This document shows, piece after piece, positions 11,901-22,949 of a stretch of DNA of 64,000 bases. A program made the position numbers and the translations under genes. The notes beneath the pieces were generated by a model. That model saw nothing but the letters and a program-made list of their open reading frames with translations. It did not search any database and was not told the origin of the DNA. The first letter of the stretch is position 1. Each line of letters begins with the position of its first letter. Source of the DNA: Sepiola atlantica (taxonomy: Eukaryota > Mollusca > Cephalopoda > Sepiida > Sepiolidae); the NCBI GenBank assembly GCA_963556195.1, contig OY744529.1, positions 59,418,580 to 59,482,579 on the forward strand. The letters are read 5' to 3'.

Positions 11901-12271
11901 AGGTCTATTCCACTAAATATTAAGCTGCTGATATTTGCAAGTTGTTGATTGATCTTTATAGTTATCTCATTGAGGATACGTCTTGCATTTTATTGTTGCA
12001 ATCGAACGATATCATTAAAATAAATGTGTGTGGTAGGTGATAACGTACGTAATAACAGGAAATGCTTTAATGTATTATTATGTAGATAATTCATTAGATG
12101 AAAACAAACTAAAGAAATGATTGAAAAAGTAAAAACACTTTCATTACTGCTGTGATCCAATAAGTAGAATAGATTGGAACAATTCATCATTGACACACAA
12201 TCTGAGTTAATGCCTTAAAGATGGACGGTCCACCATGCTCTATCTATGGAAGCCATATATAAAAGGTGGTA

Positions 12272-12282
12272 TACACACACAA

Positions 12283-12366
<84 letters not shown>
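12272..12366. repeat. Compound microsatellite (CA)n(TA)n(GA)n
   Basis: Three dinucleotide runs in series without spacer. Confidence 0.97.
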
Positions 12367-12484
12367 TAGCATCAAAATATACTTATTATGACAAGTAAGC
12401 TGCACAGAAGCGTTTATGTTTTATTCCGGGAGAAATTATCATTTTAGTTGTGTGGATTTATTTTTAATGGTTCTTTTATATATA

Positions 12485-13080
12485 ACTAGCAGGGTTACCC
12501 GGTCAATTTCTAATTTGTTGTCCCCCTCCCCCAATTTCAAAATAATATGAAGATAAATGATGTTGAAAAAGACAATAGTCTGAAGAGATTTAATATATAC
12601 CAGTTACCAAAAGTAATAATGTAATCTTAAAATTTTTGATCCCGGACAACACCAAGTAGAACAAATTGTCCTGGTCAATTCTTAATTTCTACCTTCCCTC
12701 TCAATTTTAACATATTAAGAAGATACGTTATGTTGATGAAGTCAATAGTCCGAAGAGAGTTAATATATACCAGTTAACAAAAGTAATACTGAAATTTTAC
12801 AATTATTGATCCCGGAGAACGCCGAGAAGCAAAAATAGTCACGGTCAATTCTTAATTTCTTCTCCCCTCTTTATTTGAACATATTCAGAAAATACATGAT
12901 GTTGATTACTTAATAGTCTAAGTAGATTTACTATATATCCCTTTACTAAAAGCAATACCGTAATATTATAATTTTGGATCCCGGATAATGCCGAATAGAA
13001 CATATGGTGCCGGTAAAGTACTAGATTCTTATCCCCCCCCCCCCATTTAACAATAATATGAAGATGAAGGCTATTAAGTA
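12485..13080. repeat. About 170-bp tandem repeat, 3.4 copies
   Basis: The block GGTCAATTC...TTAATTTCT then CCCTC recurs at 12501, 12673 and 12843, and degraded at 13012, giving periods of 172, 170 and 169 bp. Each unit also carries a GATCCCGGA-AACACC-type segment. The array starts with ACTAGCAGGGTTACCCGG, which matches the start of the 47.43-kb element (ACTAGCAGGGGTACCCGG). The array is therefore probably an internal amplification of that repeat family. A C homopolymer of ten occurs near 13035. Confidence 0.8.
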
Positions 13081-13089
13081 CTTTAGATT

Positions 13090-13416
13090 ATGAAAGACAA
13101 TGAAAGTATCCAGGTGAAGTTCATGACTCAGAAGCCACCAAAGGAGAATTCAACACTATTTTCATTCGCTGAATATCACTTTTATGACACCAATGTTAGA
13201 GACATAGTGGCTATTATATCAAGATTTACCTGCATAAGTGGCTTAAAGCAGGCACAAATGTTGCTAGTATTCAATAGAGTCCATACCTTTAATTATTTTA
13301 ATGATCAGACTAGTGAAATACGACTGTTAATATTTGAATTTGTCGAGAATAAAATTTTATGTTTCAGTTCCAATGTGTTCATGGATTTTCCCAAAATACC
13401 CCCAACTAATGGATAA
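13090..13416 (+). other. 108-codon open frame, no recognised domain
   Basis: An ATG-initiated frame of 108 codons starts right after the 170-bp array. The translation has mixed composition and is not low-complexity, but I recognise no domain, signal peptide or transposon motif. With no splice context or conservation evidence it may be chance. It is recorded because it is the longest non-repeat, non-transposon-like frame in the region. Confidence 0.2.
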
Positions 13417-13750
13417 ATTGGGAGACTTAAAAATTTTTAAAAAATTTCTATTCCACGTATCACATTTTTCATTTTTGTCTTTTTGTTAACATTAAAGTAT
13501 ATAATAAAGGACCTATAATTCTTTCTTATGTAAATTAGCTATTGTTTAAAGTTGAAAAACAGAAAAATGTACAAATGGGTCCTACTCTCTCCTAGATATT
13601 AAGTAATGTCTGGTTAGAGAGGATCGACCAAAAATCTTGCAAATGTATTTTATTGCTTTCAAGCAAGGGACTTGTTCGAAAGAACACTAAATTACACAGA
13701 AACCATCTACAGTGTTCTTTGTCGATTATGTTTAACCCGGCCTCTATTAA

Positions 13751-13753
<3 letters not shown>

Positions 13754-13802
<49 letters not shown>
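13754..13802. repeat. (AT)n microsatellite
   Basis: About 24 AT units; the open frames on both strands here only translate the repeat. Confidence 0.97.
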
Positions 13803-13805
<3 letters not shown>

Positions 13806-14214
13806 TACACATCCATTAATGAGAGACATTCTATGTCTATTATATCTGTTGATTATTCTTTGAAACATTCTAAAATTAGAATACAAGGTAAATAAAAAGT
13901 TAACAAGATGATGTCACATAATCTCCTCCAATTCTAATTTTATATTTCGCTCCATGTTTGTGCCATCTGCATTTGATTGAACTTTGTTGTGCATTAAATT
14001 TCACAATCCCTTTGGAAGATGACTAGGAGTTAGTCGAAAGCTAGAGAAATAAACAAAGTTCCAGACAACGATATGAATTTTGAAACTATTTCAAATTATT
14101 TTACACTCTGACTTGTGTATGTTTTTAAGAATTAAAAAAACACACAATAATAAATGCAGAATGTCTATCATATAAAAAAAATCTTTAAACAACAATTGCT
14201 GTCTTCTTTTTCTT

Positions 14215-14575
14215 TTTCTTTTTTTTTTAACATAGTTCACCCCAAACAAGGCAGGCCGCCACTGTAGACGTAAGGGGCTACTAAGAAAAAAGAAAAGGGA
14301 GAAGGTTGGGGGAGGGGTCAACCTAAATTGGGATCTGCGCAGCAAGATGTCTGTTTACATTAGTTTTAAATTTCTGCATGTCAGTACTTTCGGGGAAACG
14401 GGGGGCAGGGAGGGAGTTCCAGAGACCAGCAGCATGAGGAAAGAAGCTATTTGAGTAGAAAGCTCTCTGGCATCTGGTGACCTCCACAGTGAATGGATGG
14501 GATTTAGTTGATTGTCGAGTTGGTCTAGTGAATTTATGTCGAAGGGGCACCAGAGTAGCCAATTCATCGGACTGT
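14215..14575 (-). mobile_element. Jockey-like LINE, 3' end only
   Basis: The minus strand encodes ELATLVPLRHKFTRP, SHPFTVEVTRCQRAFYSNSF and GLWNSLPAPRFPEST, then FKTNVNRHLAAQIP and a stop. This is the C-terminal region also seen at 17.0-17.3, 23.05-23.3 and 20.38-20.67 kb. The 3' UTR contains CAGTGGCGGCCTGCC and ends in a poly-A run (T run at 14218-14228 on the plus strand). It is a 5'-truncated insert of about 360 bp joined directly to a different LINE upstream. Confidence 0.85.
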
Positions 14576-15870
14576 CTTGACTTTTCTTGGCTTGAATCAT
14601 CTATCAATTGATGGTGAAGCTTTGTCTCCATGACACTGAGATGGTTCTCCAGCTCATTTGTGGCTGGCCAATATTCAGCACTATAAATTGTGATTGGGCG
14701 GATGACTGACCAATAGATTTTTATCGCACATCACTGGAGTTATGGTTCTTTGCTTTAGCTAGGCTGCATTCATGTGTGCTATAACCTCAGGCGTCAGGCT
14801 TCTGTCAGCTGCGATTATTGACTCCAGATACTTGAAGACATCTGTTCAGGGAAGCTCAGTATTGTTGACAGTAATAGAATCCTTCACTCTTTAATTAGTT
14901 GTTAAATATTCGGTTTTATTGATGTTAAGTTGTGGACCAAATTGTGCAAGACGATCGTGCCACGTCTGTACGTGATGTTGGAAATCTGTTGAGGCCAGCA
15001 TGAAGTCATCTGCATAGAGAAGTGTCCAAGGTGGTTCTCAGTACAGATCGAGAGTTATTGCATTCATGACCAACGTGAAAAATAGACAAAGCTGAACCTT
15101 GGTGAACACTGACTGCAATACCAAAGTCAGTTAAAATTCCAGTAGCGCTTCACATATGACTTCTTCGGTTCTCATACAACAACCTGATCCGGTCGATCAA
15201 CTACTCAGGAACGATATGGTAGTGCACAGCATACCATATGAGTTGATGCGGTACTCGGTCAAAAGTATTTTCGAGGTCAAGAAAGGCCACATGAATTGGC
15301 TTTTGTTTCTCACAGTGATTTTCATGAAGTAACCACGCTGCATGTAGTGCAACAGCTTGATTAAGGCTGGGTTCGGCTATCTGTCAGACGTGTCAGTCAA
15401 TGAGGCGTTCAAGGAGTTTCATTGTATGAGATGGAGTTAAATGGGGAGATAATTTACACAGTCAACTGAGCTACCCTTCTTTTTCCAGATGGATACAGCT
15501 GTGCTCAGCCAACATTCATAAACGATATTCTTGTCACTGATAATTTTGTTCTAGAACTGGGCCATCCATACACTGGCATGCAGGCAGCATGACTTCCCCA
15601 ACTCTGTTGCCACGTAATCCGGTCCTGTTGCCTTGCTTGCCTTCATCTGTGTTAGAGCTTTGTTTACTTTCTCTGTGCTGATCGATTGTACTGGACCAAG
15701 AATAGGGGTCGGGGTGGTGGTGACAACTTCTGCTATTGGTGGGTGGGGAAACTCTTCAATTGAGATCTTATCAAAGTAGTTTTGCCAGTGTTCTATGGCC
15801 AGTTCACACCCACAAACCTTCCATTATCTTTATTTGATGGTGCCAGGGGGTAGATGCCACACTCGCCGTC
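14576..15870 (-). mobile_element. LINE RT fragment, different family from its 3' neighbour
   Basis: Minus-strand translation near 15300-15230 gives HVAFLDLENTFDRVPHQLIW, which contains the RT motif-A Asp. SVHQGSALS follows, and near 15035-15001 WTLLYADDFMLAST has an intact YADD. The fragment continues to EYWPATNELENHLSVMETK near 14690-14610, which belongs to the post-RT region. Multiple stops make it non-functional. At about 14575 it changes abruptly into the C-terminus of the jockey-like family with an open reading frame across the junction. Confidence 0.75.
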
Positions 15871-15899
15871 ATGTATATCAAGTTGTTGGTGCAGACATT

Positions 15900-16205
15900 T
15901 CTAATATTATCTGCCTCAATAAACCTGTATTTTTAAAATACTCCACAAATTCTCAATAGGGTTCAAGTTAGGTAGACAAGTAAGCTACTTCATCCGACGG
16001 TTTCTAGAAAAGCCTAGTTCTTTTTGATATCCTGTAGTTTTCCTTGTTGTATGCGATGGACGGGGGGGGGGGCATTTTCTTGCATGAAAATAATCGTCTT
16101 CTTGAATGGGGCTCTGTTTCTTTATCCAAGGTACCAAGTGCTTCTTTAAGAAAGCAATATAGCCATCCGAACTCATTTTGACTCCATACCACTTATACTA
16201 TCTGT
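15900..16205 (-). mobile_element. Tc1-like transposase C-terminal fragment
   Basis: The minus strand reads SSDGYIAFLKKHLVPWIKKQ and PIQEDD, then an MQEN-APP segment interrupted by a C homopolymer (plus-strand G run at 16063-16072), and GFSRNRRMK. Finally NLNPIENLWSILK retains the catalytic Glu of the DDE triad. The second catalytic position, normally MQDNAP, reads MQEN. Frameshifts at the homopolymer break the gene. The N-terminal helix-turn-helix and first catalytic Asp are absent, and no terminal inverted repeat was found. Confidence 0.75.
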
Positions 16206-16925
16206 CATATTGTACCTCGTCCTCACTGTTGCGGTCTGAAAAATCCTTCTGTTATCTCCAACCATCAAGTTCATCAAGGAGGGCGCGAGTTTCTTCTGCT
16301 AAAATTACCTTGGAAATGTTAATGTTTATGAATGTGCATATTGTTTTTTGTCAGAGTACATTGTTGTATGAATATGTGTGCGAGCGTGCATGAGTGAGAC
16401 GTGATATGAATGTAGGCTTGATGTGTGTGTGTGTGAGTTGAATAGTAGCCGCCAGCCTCCCAAGGCGCCCCTCGCCTTCAAGGACGAGGAAAAGTCTGGA
16501 CATGTCCTTCTGTTAAGTATCGAAGGAGAGAAAGGGAGAGATTTTGTTGCGGCGGTCTGCGTTTTTGGCTTTTTGCGAGACTGGCCATAAGAGCCGGTTT
16601 TTATGGCCCCAGTTTTTAGCTTTTTTGTTGAATTGAATTCGGGCTTGGCTTCTGTTTTTCTGCTTATGCCGTTTGTTGATAAATTAGAAGATGTCAATCC
16701 GATATATGTACTAATTTTTGACGACTCTCCTCATGGATTTGCTATAAATTAGGCTTTTTAGCCTTTTGAGAATACAACATCTGTAACCATTTCACACATT
16801 AGTTTTGCAAACACACTTAAGAAGCTGACTATTGTTGAAGACAGATGCTTCACAGATTCTCACTTGATACAAGCCATGGTCCAATGGAAAACTGCTCTTG
16901 GAAAACCTTTATCGCTCCTCTTACA
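16206..16925. other. No gene recognised; GC-richer patch
   Basis: Contains a (GT)n run near 16420-16436 and a GC-richer stretch at 16440-16640. A 123-codon minus-strand frame (16326-16697) shows no recognised motif. Nothing indicates splicing or conservation. Confidence 0.35.
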
Positions 16926-16929
16926 AACA

Positions 16930-19085
16930 GAAATTTATTTTAACTTAGTTCACACCAAACAAGACAAGTTGTCACTGTAGATGTAACGAACTACTGAGAA
17001 TTAAGGTGAAATTTTGTGGATCATCCTAAATTGGGAGCTGTGCAGCAAGATGTTTGTTTACATTAGTTTTACATTTCTACATATCGGTACGGTCAGGGAA
17101 ACAAAGAGCAAGGAGGGAGTTTCAATGGCCGGTAGCTCGAGGAAAATAGTTATTGGAGTAGAAGGCTCTCCGGAATCTGAGGACCTCCACAATGAATGGA
17201 TGGGATTTATCTGATTGTCAGATTAGTTGAACATATTTACGTCGAAGGGGCACCAGAGCAGCAAGTTCATCGGAGCACATTCTATTGAAGTACTTGTAAA
17301 ACAAGCACAAGGATGCAACATTGTGGAAATAAGACAGACGCTGCAGCTTGGTGGATAGTATGGGACCTATTAGATTAGATATTTTTGGGACCTTATCTAA
17401 GAAGGAGAGACAAGTGAATGGTGCCCCAGCTCAGATGTAGCAACAATACTCCATGCATGGGCGGATATAAGATACTGTCAGGTGTGAGAAGTTTTCTAGC
17501 ACGGTAGAGGGATCCCACTTTCTTTGCAGCAGCCGTGGCAATGTCTTCTATGTATTTGGTCCAATTCATGTTACCTGTGAATGTTAGGCCGAGGAGTTTG
17601 AATGTTGGACTCTCAGCTAAGGTGTTATTTGCCATGGCAATCGGTGGTTGAAGAAGTTTCTTGTAGTTGTTAAAGAAAAGGAGCTTCGTCTTAGCAGAAT
17701 TAAATGTTACCATCCATTTATGACTCCATTCCACTACAGACTAAAGGTCACTTTTTAAGGATTCGGCCATTGCCTCGGATATGTGTGCGTCCATGACGAG
17801 AACAGAGTGTTGTGCCGTCAGCAAATAGACCCATCTCAGACACAATGTCATCAGGGAGGTCGTTTATGAAAATCAGGAACAATAAAAATCCAGGATAGAT
17901 CTCTGGAGTACACTTGGATTTATGTCATGTTGTTTGAATGAACGGCCATCAAGGACACTATGGATCTTTCTTTTCGATAGGAAGGATCTAATTATATTAA
18001 ATATTCGTATAGTAATACCATATGAATTAATTTTTGTGAGAAGACTTGATGCCAAATCTTGTCAAAGGCTTTGAATATATCAAGCACTACCGCTCTAGCT
18101 TCACCTACCTTGTTCAGTGCATGGTATATAACGTTCAGAGATGACTATGCCTGCCTAAATCCATAGAAAGAAGTTTAGCATTAACGAGATGATGGACTAT
18201 CGCTAGATTGATTAAGGATTCAAAGATTTTAACAGAGAGCGGAGTTAGATTGATAGGGCGATAATTCTGAGGATCCCTTCTATCTCCAGAATTCTTGAAG
18301 ACTGGTATCACAGAGACAATTTTCCAGCTATCAAGGAAGCTAGATTCAGCAAGGCATTTCTTGTAGAGTTTGGAGAGGACAGGGGCCAGTTCAGCAGAGC
18401 ATTTCTTTATCACTATTACTGGTATAAGATGAGATCCACATGCTTTGTAAGTGTCAAGTATTTTTATGATGTTCAGGACATGAGATAGGGTTATGGTCAG
18501 GTCATCAAGTGTGGCTTCAGTTCACGATGGGAAATTTGGGAGGGAGTGGTTTGCGGAGTGGAGTTTAAGGTGCAACACTGGGCAAATAGTTCATTTGCAT
18601 GTAAACGACATCATTGTGGTTGGATTGCCGGGGAATTGTTGATTGCCCATTATCTACCACACTATTGAAGATTCTCCAGAAATCGTGAGTACCTAGTTTC
18701 TGTGATTGAATGAAATTTCTGGTCATATCTTCATACCTTCTCTTTGCTTCATCTATTACAGTCTTACAATGATTTCTTGACGCTATAAGTTTCTGTCTAT
18801 TTATAGTCAACTTGTGACGGTTGAATCGTCGGAATGCTTGCTGCTTCTGAGCAATAGCAGCTGCACAGTTCGAGGTGAAGCATTGTGGAGACTGGGGCTT
18901 GCTGTAGAATTTTCGCATGGAGACATGTGCTTCAATGCCTGCTTTGACACATTCGGTTACTTCATTTGTGCACTGATCAGCAGGGAGAGAAAAAGTTCCA
19001 CTCCATGGATCGTCTCTGATGTGATCTCTGATCAATTCCAAATCAGTCTGCTTGTAGTACTAGAAGAATACCCGTCCCTGCATGC
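16930..19085 (-). mobile_element. Jockey-like LINE, 5'-truncated copy 2
   Basis: The minus strand begins near 19085 inside the region between endonuclease and RT. The 158-residue frame at 19041-18565 has DEAKRRYEDMTRNFIQSQKL and HDFWRIFNSVVDNG. The RT follows at 18413-18135 (DSWKIVSVIPVFKNSGDRR and NYRPINL), then IRSFLSKRKIHSVLDG (18055-17873) and a catalytic box reading FADGTTL near 17830, where YADD is expected. WSHKWMVTFNSAKTKLLFF and HPFTVE-type C-terminal sequence come next, then a 3' UTR with GACAACTTGTCTTG. No endonuclease is present. Stops and frameshifts break it repeatedly. It aligns throughout with the copy at 22.95-25.64 kb. Confidence 0.9.
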
Positions 19086-19640
19086 ATGAAATTAAATCTC
19101 CGAAAAGAACAGTTTTGTATCACTTTATGCCCACTTACTAAGATTAAAATGATGATACTAAACCTTATGTCTAGAATACTTATTTTAATTTTGGTCAGAT
19201 CTATTACATGATTTTGATTCTAGAAAATGTGTAAAATTTATGGCTTAAGCTTAACGGGTCTTAATTTAATGAGAAATTTAAATTTGTTAAAGACTATGGA
19301 TCAAATTCAATGCAAATCTGAATTTATGAATTTTGAAATAGGAGATTGTGGCCATATTATGTCCCCTAAAAAGCTTTTGAAATATGCAAAGAAACTGAAA
19401 TTTGAGGAATATTTATTAATTGATGTCTAATACCTATTGTAAAAATTTCATAAAAATCGGAGGTATCTAAATTGTCACAAAAGTCTTTCGCCTCTTTTTA
19501 CTCACTTTATATAAAACTAAATTGAACTAAATATACCCCATATTATGACTGCTTACACCCAGCCGTTATGTCTCAAATTTCATAATGATCGGTTAATTAG
19601 TTTATGAGTGTATCCTGTACATAGAAATGTGTACATATAC
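19080..19640 (-). repeat. Dispersed non-coding repeat family D, copy 1
   Basis: The minus strand matches the 37.98-38.62 kb copy. Shared landmarks are TTACATGATTTTG-type sequence, the segment GACTATGGATCAAATTCAAT (plus strand), CTAAATTGAACTAAATATA and ATTTCATAATGATCGGTTAA. No coding capacity. It abuts the truncated 5' end of the neighbouring LINE. Confidence 0.8.
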
Positions 19641-20253
19641 ACGTACTTAACTTCATGTAAAATTATGTCCATGTCATCAACAATGATGGCATACATTTTC
19701 ATTTGTCTTAAGTAATATATATGTGCATATATGTGTCCATGTGATTTGTTAAAAAGCCGTATGTGTTATTTTCTTTGTAAATATTTGTGTATCATCTTTC
19801 TAATAACACATTTTGACATATTCTCAGGGTTAAGTAGAAATATCTGTCATAAGTAGCTATTAGTATATGTAAGCATATACTTAATTTTTTATATGTATAT
19901 GCGTGTCGAGTACGTCAGTTATGTTTAAAATGAATGCTAGTGAGTGCAATCCCATGGGCGGTCATTTCTTTTTATTTAAAGTAACAAGTGTCTGTTTGTA
20001 TTCTGTGTAGATAAGGAAACAAAAACAACAAAAAACAAATGAATTGGATACGCCCATCATTGTGTTTTATTTCGCCTGAATTTATTGGGTAAATGGCAGA
20101 AAAGTCTCCAGAGTCTGAATAAGACAAAGTAAAGAAAATGTTGAAGAATATGAGAAGAGGAAGTGTCAGCTACGGCTCGTTCATTAGGGACCGCCAATCG
20201 AGTAGAAAAAACAACCCCACCCTATGTTTAAACTTGAATAAAGGTTGACTTTT

Positions 20254-20273
20254 TCTTCTTCTTCTTCTTCTTA

Positions 20274-20352
<79 letters not shown>
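20254..20352. repeat. (TTC)n then (TCA)n trinucleotide microsatellite
   Basis: Six TTC units, then about 25 uninterrupted TCA units. Confidence 0.97.
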
Positions 20353-20377
20353 ACTCCTAATTATTTACAAAGAAAAA

Positions 20378-20690
20378 ATGGTTTCAGTCTGTTCTCCTCA
20401 ACGTAAATACCCCCGACCTACCCGACTAGCAGCAAAATCCCACCCCTTCACTGTAGAGGTCTCTAGATGTCGGAATATTCTCTATTCTGATAGCTTCTTT
20501 CCTCAGATCGCTTGCCTTTGTAATTCCCTCTCTGACCCCTGTTTCTCTGATCTTACCATCATGCAGAAACTTAAATGTAATGTGAACAAACATCTTGCTT
20601 CATCTATACTGCCCTCCTATAAATCTGAGTTCTATCACATTAGCCCTTTATGCTTCAGTAGCAATATGCCTTGATTGGGGTGAATATTTT
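20378..20690 (+). mobile_element. Jockey-like LINE, C-terminal fragment
   Basis: A 98-codon plus-strand frame encodes SHPFTVEVSRCRNILYSDSF and LCNSLSDPCFSDLT, then KLKCNVNKHLASSILPSYKS. This is the C-terminus of the jockey-like family found four times on the minus strand. The 3' end has CTTGATTGGGGTGAATA followed by a T/A run. The element starts at the (TCA)n tract, so it is heavily 5'-truncated. Confidence 0.85.
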
Positions 20691-20699
20691 TTTTTTAAA

Positions 20700-22940
20700 A
20701 AGAAACTAAAATAGTTTTGTAACGATTAATTCAATGCACTTTTAAAGTCGGCATTTTTTACGTGCTCCATGTTTAACATTTTATGAAAAATCATTTATTC
20801 ACTTTCAGATGAACTTTTTTTAAATTGCCTTTTCGAGGAAATATTTTTTTTGTACTTCACTTTTTATTTAAGAATTTACAAACAATTTACCGAAAAACGG
20901 ACTTTCCTTAAAAATAAAAAATAAAAATACTATTGTAATTTTTCAGCATATTAACTTTAATGTAACATTAACGCGAATATATTTTGTCCAGCTTTCATAA
21001 ATCGTAATAGAGGAAGAAAGGTAAATAAAAAATACAATATTTTAATGTTTGGTGAGGTTTGACTTTCTTCTCTCATTAATATATACTATAATATATTGAA
21101 GGCAGTAGTGTGCAGAGGTCTAGTGGTGCTCTGATGATGCCCATGGTCAACTCCTTGATTGTATGCTCCAAAGACTCAAGTATGAGTCCTAGTTCTTAGA
21201 AATATTATGAGAAAGGGGGATTAGTTTGAATATGACTGGATGCTCCCAACCCTCTAATTCGGATGGTCGAGGGCAACCGCCCTATCCCCCTCCTCTGCCT
21301 GCCACTAGTTGAAGGTGAGTAATGTTTTTCCAATCCGATAATTTAATCTTTAAACAAGATTTTTGCTTTGAAACAGCTTCCTATGAATTTATATATATAG
21401 TTTATAATTTAAAAAACAATGAAATATAATCAACTGAAATGAAGTGTTAGCAAGGTCGTCAGAGCGATGATGTATCATTAGTCTTCACACTCAATTAAAA
21501 GTCTCTATTCAAATAATTAAAATATAAACAAGGCCATCACTAATAAAGATGTGTAAAGTTAGAAAGTTGATTGCAAATATAAAAATATGGACACAATAAG
21601 CCCAATACTGAGTAGTAGTATATTTATCTCTATATTGTTACTATTTCTTTTAGATGGGACATGTTGGGAACTTTGCTAGTAAAAAATTAATTGATTAACT
21701 GAGTATGGTTAACTATGGAATAATTAACTGTACTAAACAAAATTGTGAGTCAGAACATTTTATTTGTGCAAAATACAACCAAATATTATCTCCACACAGA
21801 ATTTAATTCAAAGGTCATATTCTTATGTTTGAGTGACAACTCAAGAACATCTGTTTTGATTTTGAATAACTCGAATTGAGTTGTCAGATAGTAATGGTGA
21901 AACAACAATGTTCAATTACGATTTAAAAGGTCATATGCAGCAGGACACTTCATTAATTAAATTGGTTATCAAAATAGCGAAGAGGACCTAATTGTGTTGA
22001 CAAATTGAAAGGTCCTGTAATTCGGGTTGAGCTGACAAGTGAAGAAAACAAAACTTAAACTAACTTTTGCTATATTTCAAATCGCAAATTTTTAATGTTT
22101 AAATGAAGAACAAATTGTGTGTTTTGATTTTGACAAATTTATCAGGATATAATCTTAAGGTTCGAACGATTAATATCAAAACAAGTTATGTTGGAAAATT
22201 AAAAAAGGTCACGAGGTACACTTACCATATCTAATAAATATAATTATCTATCAACAAATACTAAGGCTTGTTACTTTTGAAATAAGACCCAGCCCACATA
22301 TTATGGCTTAGAATAAAGGTTCATAAACAAAGGCTCTCATTTCTCAACCAATCATAATAGAGCAAAAAATGTGACACGGCTTGTGATTAGTTAGCCAATC
22401 ACAAAGCTTGTCTCAATTAAAAAGTTCTCAATAAAAAAAAAACTGACACCTGGAGAACTCAGCAGAAGGCATTCAGTCAGTCCAAGAGATAGACTGAGGC
22501 AACGACCAATCAGCGATCGATCAAAAACAGGAATAGAAACAAATTAAGAATAATTATTCCAAATTCGACCTCCTTTATAGAAACAGAGTTGGAAAATTAT
22601 AGGAAATCTCTGAAAATTCACTGCTGCAGCAAGTGACATCACGCATTGTTTGAAACCGGTGTCAAAATATTTCCTCTCATATCTCCAATCGATGTGTTCC
22701 ATTCGGGTAAAAGATTTGTTATTATTATAAATTATAAACTTTTTTAAAAAATTCAAATTTTTAGATATTTAAATGTAAAAAATAGACAACTGCATTTCCT
22801 TTAACAGACATAAACATTTTTTTTTAATTACCAGTTATACTTACGCCAATGTAAATAAAAAAATAATTCATTGATAGTTTTTTTAGAACAAATCAAGTCA
22901 TAACTTTTTCCTGCAAAGCTACACTTCAGGACGACATTTA
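20700..22940. other. AT-rich spacer, no gene recognised
   Basis: A weak tRNA-like segment (AGGTCTAGTGGTGCTCTG near 21117-21135) hints at an old tRNA-derived SINE, but no matching B box was convincing. The minus-strand frame at 22544-22756 has no motif. A moderately GC-richer patch lies at 22445-22520. Confidence 0.4.
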
Positions 22941-22949
22941 AAAAAAAAA

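Noticed and set aside
14091..14345. Lys/Arg-rich minus-strand frame
   Set aside because: It covers the poly-A end and 3' UTR of a LINE insert and has no conserved motif.
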